A DNA stretch of 64,000 nt from assembly GCA_018266915.1 (NCBI GenBank), contig JAFDZM010000081.1, positions 1 through 64,000 of the forward strand. Reading direction: 5' to 3'. Position numbers and translations under genes: made by a program. The stretch is from Bacteroidota bacterium. GTDB taxonomy: Bacteria; Bacteroidota; Bacteroidia; Sphingobacteriales; Sphingobacteriaceae. The notes below the pieces were generated by a model. The model was given only the letters and a program-made list of their open reading frames with translations, was not told where the DNA came from and did no database searches. Positions within the stretch are counted from its first letter, which is position 1. The number at the start of each line of letters is the position of its first letter. Positions 18,281-26,341 of the stretch are shown here, one piece after another.

Positions 18281-18589
18281 TTACAGATTCGACAACACGC
18301 TAACGCAAAACGTTACCGTAAAATAAACCATTACACCCAAAACGATAATGATCAGCATATCCATGAACATTTTGGATCCAGTCGGTTTAAACATTTTGCA
18401 GTAGATAAAGCCGACATAGCTGATGATGCTTACCAGTCCGGTGATGGCTGCGATGGCAACGTATAATACATGCGGTACATCAAAACGGGTATTTACGCCA
18501 CGCATCAATATGGTGATGATCAGGGCGATGACAACCATGAATGCGAAGGTCTTGGGATTGCGTTCTTCCTGGGTGACTGGGTTTTTCAT
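18281..18589 (-). CDS. Small membrane protein, 102 aa, unknown function
   Basis: The ATG at 18589 gives MKNPVTQEERNPKTFAFMVV. A longer frame to 18634 would start inside the rpsA terminator and is rejected. Three hydrophobic helices are visible (about 13-30, 38-60, 75-100) with short loops. No family is recognised. It follows rpsA on the same strand but beyond a terminator, so it probably has its own promoter. Confidence 0.6.
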   Translation of the reverse strand: MKNPVTQEERNPKTFAFMVVIALIITILMRGVNTRFDVPHVLYVAIAAITGLVSIISYVGFIYCKMFKPTGSKMFMDMLIIIVLGVMVYFTVTFCVSVLSNL

Positions 18590-18621
18590 ATAGTAAATGT
18601 AATAATATAGGTATATTAAAC

Positions 18622-18655
18622 AAAAAAGCCCCATCCGCCATAGCGAACAGGGCTT
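18622..18655 (-). terminator. Rho-independent terminator of rpsA
   Basis: On the minus strand AAGCCC (18655-18650) pairs with GGGCTT (18631-18626), followed by a T-run. The loop can form an extra CGC/GCG mini-stem. It lies about 20 bp after the rpsA stop codon. Confidence 0.7.
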
Positions 18656-18677
18656 AAAGGATTTAATTTATTTAAGC

Positions 18678-20633
18678 TTACTTTGCTTCTTCTTCAGATT
18701 TTTTGGCCTTTTTAGCTTTGCTTTCAGCGCCTTCCATCTGTTCTTTTAGTTGAGCCAATACGCTAAGATCGCCTAAAGTTGATTTCTCAACCGAGTCTTT
18801 CACTTTCTTCACTGCATTAGTAGCTGCTTTAGCTTCTTTTTTGCGGCTTTCGAATTCTTGTACACGGGCTTCAGCGCGTTGCTCTTCCCAGATACGTGAG
18901 TGTGAAATAACGATACGTTTGTTCTCTTTGTTAAATTCAATGATCTTGAATTCAGCAACGTCATCAGCTTTTAGGTTTTTGCCATCTTCCTTAGCAGTGT
19001 GTTTGATAGGAGCAAAGCCTTCAACACCGTAAGGTAAAGCAACGATAGCGCCTTTGTCGGTTACTTTCAATACGGTACCTTCATGCACTGAGTCGATAGT
19101 GAAGATAGTTTCAAATGTATCCCAAGGATTTTCTTCCAGCTGTTTGTGGCCTAAGCTCAGCTTGCGGTTCTCAACATCCATTTCCAGTACAACCACATTC
19201 AGTTTTTCACCAACTTTAGTGAATTCGTTAGGGTGGTTAACTTTCTTAGACCATGAAAGGTCAGAGATGTGGATCAAACCGTCGATGCCGTCTTCCAGTT
19301 CAACAAACACGCCGAAATTGGTCATGTTTTTAACTGTAGCTACGTGCTGAGTGCCGATAGCATATTTCTCAGCAGCGTGCTGCCATGGATCAGGCGTTAA
19401 TTGTTTAATACCTAATGACATTTTGCGCTCGTCGCGGTCTAAAGTCAATACCTGGGCTTCAACTTCGTCACCTACTTTCAGGAATTCCTGAGGGTTACGC
19501 AGGTTTTGTGACCATGACATTTCTGATACGTGGATCAAGCCTTCAACACCAGGGATGATCTCTAAGAATGCGCCATAATCAGCAACGGTAACAATTTTGC
19601 CTTTAACTTTTGAACCTACAATGATGTTCTCGTCAAGCGACTGCCAAGGGTGCGGGGTCAATTGTTTCAAGCCCAGGGCGATACGTTTTTTCTCGTCATC
19701 AAAGTCAAGCACCACCACATTGATCTTCTGATCAAGTGACAATACCTCTCTTGGATGCTCGATACGGCCCCATGAAATATCGGTAATGTGCAGTAAGCCG
19801 TCAACACCACCAAGGTCGATGAATACACCGAAGTCGGTAATGTTTTTAACTGTACCTTCCAGTACCTGGCCTTTTTCCAGTTTGGCCACAATTTCAGTTT
19901 TTTGGTTTTCCAAATCGTCTTCGATCAGCACTTTGTGCGATACCACTACGTTTTTAAACTCGTGGTTGATCTTAACAACTTTGAATTCCATTGTTTTGCC
20001 CACATATACGTCATAATCCCTGATTGGTTTAATGTCGATCTGTGAGCCTGGTAAGAAGGCTTCAACGCCCATTATATCTACGATCAAGCCACCTTTAGTT
20101 CTGCTCTTAACAAAGCCGGTGATGATCTCGTCATTATCCAATGCGGAATTAATTCTTTCCCATGATTTCTGAGTTTTTGCACGTTTGCGTGAAAGTACCA
20201 ACTGACCGTTAGCATCTTCCTGCGACTCAACAAAAACTTCTACGTCGTCACCGATCTTCAGATCAGGTGTATCACGGAATTCAGACAGCGATACCAGACC
20301 ATCAGATTTGAAACCGATGTTTAGTACCACGTCTTTGCTGTTGATACTTACAACTGTGCCGCTGATAATTTCGCCTTTGTTGATAGAGCTGAAAGTTCCA
20401 TCATACAATTTCTCTAATTTTTCACGCTCGGCAGCGTTGTAATTACCGAATTTTTTGTCATCAGCATCCCAATCGAAATCTTCGTTTGATGATGTGATTT
20501 TTGATTTGATCTCTTCGATCGATAATGAATCAGCTTCTGATTCAATAGTTTCTTTTTCTGCGGTTGCTGTAACTGCGTCGAGCTCAGCTTCCTTCGCTTT
20601 TAATTCTTTTTCTGCTTCTTGTTTTTTTGCCAA
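18678..20633 (-). CDS. rpsA: 30S ribosomal protein S1
   Basis: 651 aa. An acidic, Lys/Glu-rich N-terminal extension of about 80 residues, typical of Bacteroidota S1, precedes six S1 OB-fold repeats starting near residues 87, 168, 254, 342, 428 and 514. Repeats 3-5 are closest to consensus, with DFGVFIDLGGVDGLLHITD, DYGAFLEI and NFGVFVELEDGIDGLIHISD. A basic tail (ESKAKKAKKSEEEAK) ends the protein. S1 binds mRNA on the 30S platform. Unusually for this phylum, the start codon is preceded by AAGGAG. It has its own -7 box and a terminator. Confidence 0.95.
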   Translation of the reverse strand: MAKKQEAEKELKAKEAELDAVTATAEKETIESEADSLSIEEIKSKITSSNEDFDWDADDKKFGNYNAAEREKLEKLYDGTFSSINKGEIISGTVVSINSKDVVLNIGFKSDGLVSLSEFRDTPDLKIGDDVEVFVESQEDANGQLVLSRKRAKTQKSWERINSALDNDEIITGFVKSRTKGGLIVDIMGVEAFLPGSQIDIKPIRDYDVYVGKTMEFKVVKINHEFKNVVVSHKVLIEDDLENQKTEIVAKLEKGQVLEGTVKNITDFGVFIDLGGVDGLLHITDISWGRIEHPREVLSLDQKINVVVLDFDDEKKRIALGLKQLTPHPWQSLDENIIVGSKVKGKIVTVADYGAFLEIIPGVEGLIHVSEMSWSQNLRNPQEFLKVGDEVEAQVLTLDRDERKMSLGIKQLTPDPWQHAAEKYAIGTQHVATVKNMTNFGVFVELEDGIDGLIHISDLSWSKKVNHPNEFTKVGEKLNVVVLEMDVENRKLSLGHKQLEENPWDTFETIFTIDSVHEGTVLKVTDKGAIVALPYGVEGFAPIKHTAKEDGKNLKADDVAEFKIIEFNKENKRIVISHSRIWEEQRAEARVQEFESRKKEAKAATNAVKKVKDSVEKSTLGDLSVLAQLKEQMEGAESKAKKAKKSEEEAK

Positions 20634-20678
20634 AATAAATTTTCTCCTTTTCCCAATACAATTGGGACTGCAAAGGTA
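20634..20678 (-). promoter_or_regulatory. rpsA promoter -7 box, leader hairpin and Shine-Dalgarno sequence
   Basis: On the minus strand, TACCTTTG (20678-20671) matches the -7 consensus exactly. A perfect 6-bp hairpin follows, ATTGGG/CCCAAT around a 3-nt loop (20652-20666 in plus coordinates). Then comes AAGGAG, about 10 nt before the ATG. The order is promoter, hairpin, ribosome-binding site, start, all within 45 bp. Autoregulation by S1 is an inference. Confidence 0.6.
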
Positions 20679-20775
20679 CGGATATATTTTTGACTAATAA
20701 AAAAATATTTCACTCTTAAATGCTGGTTTTTAGGTGCTTTTGTCGGCTTTTCGTGGGGTTTTTACAGACTCAGCA

Positions 20776-21447
20776 TCAATTGTGAGACAGCAGCTCAGAT
20801 ATATAATCAAAAATCGACATGAAATCCACCGACAGAGCATTGCGGTAAGCGGATACCCGGGTGGTCATCTTTTCTTCCTGCTCAGGCGTAAATGGATCTT
20901 TCCAAACCCGCATACAGATACGTTTAAGTGCGTAAGTTATCTTATCGTTTTCGGCATAGGTTTCCAGGTAGCGGCTTCGTTTAAAATCCTCGAAGAACTT
21001 AAAGAAACGATCAGTCTCCTTTAAACCTGAGAAATTCAGGAATGCCTTTATTACATCTGTATCACAGGAGTCTAAATGATTGTAAAAATCATCAGTAGAA
21101 ATTTTGCCTGTGGTGATCAGCAGGTTGTCTAATATAATCTCCAAAGCAATATGCCCTAAAAAGAACGGTTTTACTGGCGAGCCTTCTATAGCAGGGGCCA
21201 GAAGATTCTTCAAAGCGTGAGACCTGGCCGTGAAGAATCCGGAAGAATGGAAAAAACGGTCGACCTCCAGGTGTTTTTGCCAGCCTAATATAATATCATT
21301 AATGCTTTTGTCGGGGTGCTGCAGTTTTTCAGGGTGAATAATGATGTTCTTATCCGCATTTTTCAATAGGTCTGGCAGTACCGTGCCCAGTGTATGGTAA
21401 CAGTTGGTGGTGTTCCTGTCGAAGTAGAAATGCGATAGAAAATTCAT
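20776..21447 (-). CDS. AcpH-like (DUF479) acyl-carrier-protein phosphodiesterase family protein
   Basis: 223 aa. It opens MNFLSHFYFDR and has the family-like blocks GTVLPDLLKN, HLEVDRFFHSSGFFTARS and FLGHIALEIILDN, consistent with the metal-binding His/Asp pattern of ACP phosphodiesterases. The E. coli enzyme removes 4'-phosphopantetheine from holo-ACP. The match is at motif level only and the activity is unproven. No signal peptide is visible. It is divergent from tyrS and follows the rpsA promoter region tail to tail. Confidence 0.55.
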   Translation of the reverse strand: MNFLSHFYFDRNTTNCYHTLGTVLPDLLKNADKNIIIHPEKLQHPDKSINDIILGWQKHLEVDRFFHSSGFFTARSHALKNLLAPAIEGSPVKPFFLGHIALEIILDNLLITTGKISTDDFYNHLDSCDTDVIKAFLNFSGLKETDRFFKFFEDFKRSRYLETYAENDKITYALKRICMRVWKDPFTPEQEEKMTTRVSAYRNALSVDFMSIFDYISELLSHN

Positions 21448-21546
21448 AAATATTCACTTTCTGCAAATTTTATTCTGCTTAAAGTAAGCAAATTTTTTGA
21501 CTATTGTTTAAGATAAACGTAAAAAAGAGATTTTCGGCTATTCTGT

Positions 21547-21554
21547 TATCTTTG
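21547..21554 (+). promoter_or_regulatory. -7 box of tyrS (TATCTTTG)
   Basis: TATCTTTG is an exact TAnnTTTG match ending 17 bp before the tyrS ATG. A T-rich stretch lies about 20 bp upstream, but without a clear TTG. Confidence 0.6.
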
Positions 21555-21571
21555 CAGCTTTATTATATACG

Positions 21572-22936
21572 ATGAATTTTGTTGAAGAACTACGCTGGCG
21601 TGGCATGCTGCATGATATAATGCCCGGAACTGAGGAATTACTGAATAAGGGTATGGTGTCGGGCTATATCGGGTTCGACCCGACAGCTGATTCGCTGCAT
21701 GTGGGCAGTTTGGCCCAGATCATGACGCTGATCCATTTTCAGCGGGCTGGTCATAAGCCTTTTGCGTTGGTTGGCGGCGCTACCGGTATGGTGGGCGACC
21801 CGTCCGGCAAATCGGCTGAGCGTAATTTATTATCCGAAGATGTTTTACAACATAACCTGGCAGGCATTCAAAAGCAATTAGAGAAATTTCTTGACTTTAA
21901 TGATAGCGCCAACAGTGCTCAGATGGTGAATAATTACGATTGGTTTAAGGATTATACTTTTCTGAACTTTATCCGTGATGTAGGTAAGCATATCACTGTA
22001 AATTATATGATGGCCAAAGATTCGGTGAAGAATCGCATCAGTGGCGATACAGGCATGTCATTTACTGAATTTACTTACCAGTTGGTGCAGGGCTACGACT
22101 TTTACTATTTGTGGAAACATAATAACTGCGCGCTGCAAATGGGCGGCTCCGATCAGTGGGGAAATATCGTTACCGGTACCGAGTTGATCCGCCGTAAAGA
22201 TGGGGGAGAGGCTTATGCGTTAACTACACAACTCATCAAAAAATCAGATGGAACTAAATTCGGTAAAACTGAAGGCGGCAATATCTGGCTTGACAAAAAC
22301 AAGACAAAAGAATTCGATTTCTATAATTTTTGGTTTAACACTAGTGATGAGGACGCTAAGAATTTCATTAGAGTTTTTACTCTTCTTGAAAGAAAAGAGA
22401 TCGAAGAGTTGGAATCCAAACATAATGAAGCACCCCATCTTCGGATATTACAATCAAAATTAGCAGAAGATATTACTGTACGAGTACATGGATTAGAAGC
22501 TTTTGAATTAATAGCGATTACTAAGAAGTTTACTTTTGACAATAATTATCATTGGAAAGATCTATTTAATCTTACAGAAAAGCATTTTTTGAAAATATTC
22601 AGCAGTACCAATATTTTCTTTACTTCTAAATATTTATCGCCCGCATTTATAGAGGAAGATATAATAAGTTTTTTGGCGGATATCATGAATTTTGACGAGA
22701 ATGGTCAATATAGATATATGTTTGAATCAAAAAATGAAGCAAAAAAATTAATTCTTAACGGTGGGGTGTACATTAATAAAGTTAAAATTACACTAAACCA
22801 CAAGTTGAATGATTTTGAATTTTTTATTGATAAATATGTATTTATTCAAAAAGGGAAGAAGAATTCAGCCTTAGTAGTTTTATGCCAAGATGTGTCTGCT
22901 GAAATGAAAAGAATTCAGTCATTGGTACAGGACTGA
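21572..22936 (+). CDS. tyrS: Tyrosyl-tRNA synthetase, with AT-rich divergent C-terminal third
   Basis: 454 aa. The catalytic Rossmann domain is ordinary: HVGS (43-46) is the HIGH motif, GYIGFDPTADSLH and GGSDQWGN bind tyrosine, and KFGKT (229-233) is the KMSKS equivalent. From roughly residue 223 (base 22240) composition changes sharply. Counted 60-bp blocks fall from about 45% GC to 23-27%, with A/T-ending codons throughout. The anticodon-binding helices and the C-terminal S4-like RNA-binding domain (LILNGGVYINK near the end) are still recognisable and the frame is open, so the protein should be functional. A recombinational exchange with an AT-rich relative is the simplest explanation. It charges tRNA-Tyr in the cytoplasm. 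Confidence 0.93.
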   Translation: MNFVEELRWRGMLHDIMPGTEELLNKGMVSGYIGFDPTADSLHVGSLAQIMTLIHFQRAGHKPFALVGGATGMVGDPSGKSAERNLLSEDVLQHNLAGIQKQLEKFLDFNDSANSAQMVNNYDWFKDYTFLNFIRDVGKHITVNYMMAKDSVKNRISGDTGMSFTEFTYQLVQGYDFYYLWKHNNCALQMGGSDQWGNIVTGTELIRRKDGGEAYALTTQLIKKSDGTKFGKTEGGNIWLDKNKTKEFDFYNFWFNTSDEDAKNFIRVFTLLERKEIEELESKHNEAPHLRILQSKLAEDITVRVHGLEAFELIAITKKFTFDNNYHWKDLFNLTEKHFLKIFSSTNIFFTSKYLSPAFIEEDIISFLADIMNFDENGQYRYMFESKNEAKKLILNGGVYINKVKITLNHKLNDFEFFIDKYVFIQKGKKNSALVVLCQDVSAEMKRIQSLVQD

Positions 22937-22997
22937 TTTTAGCATAAAAAGGGCAAGAAAAATTACTTCCCCATCATAGCGGAATAAAGCGGATATT

Positions 22998-23026
22998 GCG
23001 CATAATTATCCATTGCAATTATGCGC
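22998..23026 (+). promoter_or_regulatory. Perfect hairpin covering the start codon of the metallo-beta-lactamase gene
   Basis: GCGCATAATT (22998-23007) pairs perfectly with AATTATGCGC (23017-23026) around a 9-nt loop. The right arm contains the ATG at 23021. In mRNA this would hide the start codon; as DNA it could be an operator. Confidence 0.55.
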
Positions 23027-23911
23027 TTTGTCTTGTCCTGCTTGTTGTCATTCTTCCTCTTCACTTGCCCTGTTGTGGCACAGGTAGATCCATCATGGAC
23101 TACACCGATTGCCCCGTTTCAGATTGCTGACAACCTTTATTATGTAGGGAGCCAGGACCTTGCCGGCTACCTTGTTGTAACACCGAAAGGGAGCATACTT
23201 ATTAATGCAAACCTTACTACCTCCCCGCCGCAAATAAAAGCAAGCGTGGAGAAACTGGGTTTTCACTGGAAGGATATTAAAATTCTGCTTAATAGCCAGG
23301 CGCATGACGACCATATGGGTGGTGCAGCAGAAATAATGCGTGAAACGCATGCAAAAAACATGGTGATGGATGGCGATGTGAGTGTAGTAGAATCAGGTGC
23401 AAAGACGGATTTCTTGGCTCCCTCTCCGAATGTTCCGGGGTATCCCGCCTCACATGTCGACCGGGTTCTTCATGATGGCGATATGGTGAGCCTTGGAGGT
23501 GTAACGCTGATCGCACATAAGACCGCAGGTCACACACGCGGGTGTACAACCTGGACAACGCGAATGCATCTTCCGGGTGAGCTACCAGGAACTATGCGAA
23601 ATATTGTCATTGTTGGCGGCACAGGCTTTTGGTCGGAATATCACTTTGTTGCCACACCCGGTCACCATGTAAGTTACGCCGGTATTGTACAGGACTTTCA
23701 ACACACATTTGCTGAATTGCATAAGCTGCCATGCGATGTCTTTCTGGGCGCCCATGGTGGGTATTTTAATTTGCTGGGAAAACGTAAGCGCTATCCGAAA
23801 TATGGTCCACGCGTTTTTATTGACCCAAATGGGTATAAGCAATTTGTCGACAAGGCTCAGGAGAAATTTACGAAGGAATTGGGCAGACAGCGGGCAGCAG
23901 CTAAGCATTGA
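23021..23911 (+). CDS. Subclass B3 metallo-beta-lactamase, GOB-like
   Basis: 296 aa with signal peptide (1-20, ending VVA), so periplasmic. The zinc motif reads Q93-A-H95-D-D97-H98: the first ligand position of HxHxDH is glutamine, as in the GOB enzymes of Elizabethkingia (Gln116). Further ligands are His171 in AGHTRG and His245 in LGAHGGYF. The N-terminal pattern (NLYYVGSQDLAGYLVVTPKGSILIN) also matches GOB/B3 enzymes. The predicted activity is zinc-dependent hydrolysis of beta-lactams, possibly carbapenems; a housekeeping lactonase role cannot be excluded. The gene stands alone after tyrS, with a hairpin over its start codon. Confidence 0.85.
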   Translation: MRFVLSCLLSFFLFTCPVVAQVDPSWTTPIAPFQIADNLYYVGSQDLAGYLVVTPKGSILINANLTTSPPQIKASVEKLGFHWKDIKILLNSQAHDDHMGGAAEIMRETHAKNMVMDGDVSVVESGAKTDFLAPSPNVPGYPASHVDRVLHDGDMVSLGGVTLIAHKTAGHTRGCTTWTTRMHLPGELPGTMRNIVIVGGTGFWSEYHFVATPGHHVSYAGIVQDFQHTFAELHKLPCDVFLGAHGGYFNLLGKRKRYPKYGPRVFIDPNGYKQFVDKAQEKFTKELGRQRAAAKH

Positions 23912-24078
23912 TCGGAGTATCAGGGTTTATACAATAATTATAGAATAAATTAATTATAGGTTAAAATAAGAAAATGATGAATCTTCTGCTTTTATTATTT
24001 TAACGAATATTTTTTTACTGATAATGAAGTTTTTAAGCTAACTTTCTCCAGTCTATTTAAAAAGTATTAGCTATACCT

Positions 24079-25542
24079 ATGATTAAAGTGCGATTGGTTT
24101 GTGTATTCATCTTTTTGTTTTTGGGAAGAGTGTTCCTTGTTCAGGCAGAGATAAAAGATGATAGCCTCACTTCTATATTGAAAAATAAAGATGCAGCCGT
24201 AAAAAAGCGTGAACTGATACTTTATCTCCGTTATGCCTTCGGTGATATGCCGCAAAAGGATTTGCCACAAGCAAAGGCACAGATAACTCAACTTTTGCAA
24301 TCAAACCATGAGCCGGACAGCGAAGGAATAATCTTATTTATCGATGGTATTTGTCAATACAGGATACCGGATTATACCGCTGCGCAAAACACTTTCCTCC
24401 AGGCAATAGAAAAAGCCAATCAGAACGATGATCACTACCTGTTATATGCCTGTTTTACTCATTTGGCTTTCATCCAGAATCTAAACGGTAATGAAATAGA
24501 GGCTATTTCTGATTTCAGGGCTGCTAAAAAAGAGGCGACCATTGTGAATGATGCTTATTTGCAAATCGTGATAGATGTTAATCTTTCTGATATCTATTAC
24601 AGGAACAAGATGTTTAATAATGCGCTCTTTTATTTGAACGAAGCCCAATCGTTGATCGCCTCAAACCAGGTTACGGTGCAGCGGATGAAGAACAGCGTTA
24701 ATTATAATATGGCCGAAGTTTATTATCAGCAAAAAAACTTTGATTCAGTAAAAAAATATAATAGGATTTTACACGAAGCAAAGGGCGGCAGTGTCGGTTT
24801 ATATACTTTTCAAAGAAGGACTGATTATTACCTGGATATGCTGCGGAAAAAATACCCTGAAGTAATCTCGGCGATTGCCACTTTGCGTAAGGATACTACC
24901 TACCATTTCGATATTATTGATGAAAACTGTTTGGCTGATGCTTATTTCCAGTCGGGGCAATTGGATTCTGCAAAGTCTGTTGTTCATCGGCTAATTGATA
25001 ACAGCAGGGATAAAAATCATGCAGAGTTAAATCTTTACCTATATAAGTTATTGGGCGATATTGAAGATCAAAAGGGTAATCCCAATGGAGCTGCCATTGC
25101 TTATAAAATGGCTTTGTTGCAGTCCGTTACACAATTGAAACAGTTAATTAATGTTGGTTCCATCTCATCGCAGATCAGCATAGACCAAGTCCAAAATTCC
25201 TATGCGCTTCGAACAGAGACGTTTAAACGTGAACGACTCTGGCTAATCTTCATTATAAGCGTGGCTGTTTTGCTGATAATTTTTGGCGGGTTGCTGTATT
25301 ATAACGTACACCGGAAAAAATATTACGAAAAGCTTCTGTTTGAATCAAAAAAGAATGAGATCGCTTTTATCAATTCGCACGAAGTGCGCAGGCATGCATC
25401 TAATCTGATGGGTATTATGCAGATGATCAACCAGGGCGAAAATAAATATGAGAATTTTGTCGAGTCCGAACAATATCTGCAAAGCGAGCTTAAAAACCTG
25501 GATAACGCAATAAAAAATATCTCGCACAAGCTGAATAGCTAA
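24079..25542 (+). CDS. TPR sensor-like protein ending in a histidine-kinase-type phosphotransfer (DHp-like) region
   Basis: 487 aa. A signal peptide (1-24) is followed by an extracytoplasmic region of degenerate tetratricopeptide repeats (about 80-370), a transmembrane helix (about 386-407), and a short cytoplasmic part. That part reads FINSHEVRRHASNLMG, with His434 in the place of the H-box histidine of sensor kinases, then a second helix ending NAIKNISHKLNS at the stop. No ATP-binding domain (N, G1, G2 boxes) follows. It looks like a two-helix phosphotransfer or dimerisation module without its own kinase. The next gene is convergent with a 3-bp gap, so there is no downstream kinase partner. 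Function is unknown. Confidence 0.7.
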   Translation: MIKVRLVCVFIFLFLGRVFLVQAEIKDDSLTSILKNKDAAVKKRELILYLRYAFGDMPQKDLPQAKAQITQLLQSNHEPDSEGIILFIDGICQYRIPDYTAAQNTFLQAIEKANQNDDHYLLYACFTHLAFIQNLNGNEIEAISDFRAAKKEATIVNDAYLQIVIDVNLSDIYYRNKMFNNALFYLNEAQSLIASNQVTVQRMKNSVNYNMAEVYYQQKNFDSVKKYNRILHEAKGGSVGLYTFQRRTDYYLDMLRKKYPEVISAIATLRKDTTYHFDIIDENCLADAYFQSGQLDSAKSVVHRLIDNSRDKNHAELNLYLYKLLGDIEDQKGNPNGAAIAYKMALLQSVTQLKQLINVGSISSQISIDQVQNSYALRTETFKRERLWLIFIISVAVLLIIFGGLLYYNVHRKKYYEKLLFESKKNEIAFINSHEVRRHASNLMGIMQMINQGENKYENFVESEQYLQSELKNLDNAIKNISHKLNS

Positions 25543-25545
25543 AGG

Positions 25546-26205
25546 CTACAAGTCGCTCAACAGTTCAAGCTTCTTCGCATTATATTCTTCCTGCGAGATC
25601 AGTCCATTCTCAAATAACGTCCTTAGTTTTTTCAGTTTTTCGGTGAGCTCATCCTGTTTTGGAGTTTCCTGAACCGGTGGTGCTGCTACAACAGGTGCTG
25701 GTTGAGGTTCGGGGGTTGGCGCTGAAACAGCAGGCTGAGATTGTGCGTTTGCATGTTCGCCAAAATTGATTGAACCAGATTCAGCGCGTTTTTCTTCCAG
25801 GTCGCGCAGGCGGCGCGCTTCACGCTCGTCTTCCTTGCGCTGCTGGGCATATTGGTACAACTTACGTGCCTGAACTTTAGGCAGGTAATCAACACCCATT
25901 TCGCCACCGTTGGTGGTTCTGATGGTGAAAATAGCGCCGATGATCTCTTCTTTTATCGCCACATCAACAATGTCTTTCCAAACAAAATCAATAAATTTTA
26001 TAGAAAGACCCAGGTTTGCCGGGGTAAAAAACAACACGCGTTTGTTGGTAATCGCCACGCAATCAGGTAGTATATTTACTAAAGGTTTCTTTTGGGTAGC
26101 TATATAAATAATTTCTTCACCTGTGGTAAGCAGGTCAACCAGCCGGGTATAAACTTTCTCTACTGCTTTCGGGTCTTGCTGGTCAAATAAAAATTTGTCG
26201 ATCAT
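25546..26205 (-). CDS. PH-like and SHOCT domain protein
   Basis: 219 aa from the ATG at 26205 (MIDKFLFDQ); the longer frame to 26325 reads through an intergenic repeat and is rejected. Residues about 25-115 look like a bacterial PH domain (GEEIIYIATQKKPLVN, ITNKRVLFFTPA). A charged helix and a Pro/Ala/Gln-rich linker follow. The last 33 residues form a SHOCT domain (LRTLFENGLISQEEYNAKK). The protein seems cytoplasmic or membrane-peripheral. Function is unknown; SHOCT is usually an oligomerisation module. Confidence 0.7.
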   Translation of the reverse strand: MIDKFLFDQQDPKAVEKVYTRLVDLLTTGEEIIYIATQKKPLVNILPDCVAITNKRVLFFTPANLGLSIKFIDFVWKDIVDVAIKEEIIGAIFTIRTTNGGEMGVDYLPKVQARKLYQYAQQRKEDEREARRLRDLEEKRAESGSINFGEHANAQSQPAVSAPTPEPQPAPVVAAPPVQETPKQDELTEKLKKLRTLFENGLISQEEYNAKKLELLSDL

Positions 26206-26253
26206 CTTTATGCTTTTTGTTGATGCAGGCCAAAAATAATAAATATCTATGTA

Positions 26254-26340
26254 AGCACGAATTTCACGAATTAACAAACGTGGATTACACAAACCAAAAT
26301 TGACAATTCGTGCTGTTGGAAACAATTAGTAAAATTCGTG
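26254..26340. repeat. Intergenic palindrome built from CACGAATT words
   Basis: AGCACGAATT (26254-26263) pairs with AATTCGTGCT (26305-26314). A second CACGAATT lies next to the left arm, with a matching AATTCGTG at the far right. It lies between two minus-strand genes and may end the upstream transcript or separate the two. Confidence 0.6.
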
Positions 26341-26341
26341 T

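Noticed and set aside
18590..18634. Extension of the 102-aa membrane protein
   Set aside because: It would start in the rpsA terminator.
26206..26325. 40-residue N-terminal extension of the PH/SHOCT protein
   Set aside because: It crosses an intergenic palindrome; the ATG at 26205 starts a typical domain.
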